Assembly (NCBI GenBank): GCA_945900785.1
Contig: CAMDJM010000041.1
Coordinates: 1-42,679, forward strand
Direction of reading: 5' to 3'
DNA: 42,679 nt
DNA from: Akkermansia muciniphila
Lineage (GTDB): Bacteria; Verrucomicrobiota; Verrucomicrobiia; Verrucomicrobiales; V1-33
In this document: piece by piece, positions 42,557 to 42,679 of the stretch
Layout: each line of letters opens with the position of its first letter
How positions within the stretch are numbered: position 1 is the stretch's first letter
The notes under the pieces: model-generated
The model's database searches: none
The model's input: the letters and a program-made list of their open reading frames with translations, nothing else
Told to the model about the DNA's origin: nothing
Made by a program: the position numbers and the translations under genes

Positions 42557-42679
42557 TTACGCAGCAGGAACGAGTTGGAAGCCGAGGGATTGGGCCTGTT
42601 TGATGAGTTGGGCGTGCTGGCGTTCGAGGGAGCGCGGGGTGATTTTGAAGGCTTCCGCTTCGTCATAGGGCTTCCGGGT
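42557..42679 (-). CDS. 3' end of an unidentified, possibly transposase, gene
   Basis: The minus strand is open from the window edge to a TAA at 42557-42559, giving 40 residues: TRKPYDEAEAFKITPRSLER, then a helix and the end FQLVPAA. The pattern of a basic helix followed by a short LGFQLVP-type tail recalls C-termini of some transposases, and the neighbouring inverted repeats agree, but the fragment is too short to be sure. The start lies beyond the window. Confidence 0.4.
   Translation of the reverse strand, partial: TRKPYDEAEAFKITPRSLERQHAQLIKQAQSLGFQLVPAA

Overview
The window looks like chromosomal DNA of a GC-rich Verrucomicrobiota bacterium (inference). Pointers are a secreted sulfatase, a PQQ-type beta-propeller, a ThuA protein, a PVC-type sugar dehydrogenase/cytochrome c fusion, a protein ending in a PEP-CTERM-like signal, and short palindromes of the kind scattered through these genomes. 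No rRNA, tRNA, CRISPR or complete insertion sequence was seen.

1-10.5 kb is mostly metabolic. A partial histidine kinase runs leftward. A beta-barrel protein follows, with a near-perfect sigma-70 promoter, then GluQ tRNA modification enzyme, a secreted PQQ-repeat protein, a sulfatase with an unusual active-site motif, a frameshifted secreted protein, a ThuA protein and AraD. A TPP riboswitch precedes thiC, and thiC carries a palindromic repeat inside its reading frame.

10.5-15.3 kb is an accessory island. It holds two nucleotidyltransferase genes each paired with a small ORF, a decayed DUF1016 nuclease with hairpin repeats in its linker, a lower-GC PIN-like protein, and a wrecked lectin-fold secreted protein. 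Several members have stops, deletions or frameshifts.

15.3-26.4 kb holds two transporters and a divergent locus. One arm is eutB-eutC followed by an APC-type permease. The other is a tightly packed operon of a HAD phosphatase, a DUF5690 membrane protein and a Tat-exported phospholipase C. Read together this looks like a phospholipid head-group salvage route: head groups cut outside the cytoplasm, taken up, dephosphorylated, and ethanolamine deaminated. This pathway is my inference and is the most interesting proposal in the window.

26.4-30.2 kb is a second accessory stretch: hicBA, a 5'-truncated secreted protein with three Ig-like repeats, a frameshifted small secreted protein, and an AT-richer pair made of a tiny secreted peptide and a PEP-CTERM-like protein that ends at a clear terminator.

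30.2-42.7 kb returns to core-like genes: phosphoglycolate phosphatase, an RmlD-like reductase divergent from a GT-C-type membrane glycosyltransferase, the sugar dehydrogenase/cytochrome c fusion, a lipoprotein that appears to fuse YnbE-like and YdbL-like parts, a bifunctional aldolase/dehydrogenase, a zinc-ribbon protein and a two-gene TPM-domain operon. The right edge has nested inverted repeats and the 3' end of a possible transposase gene.
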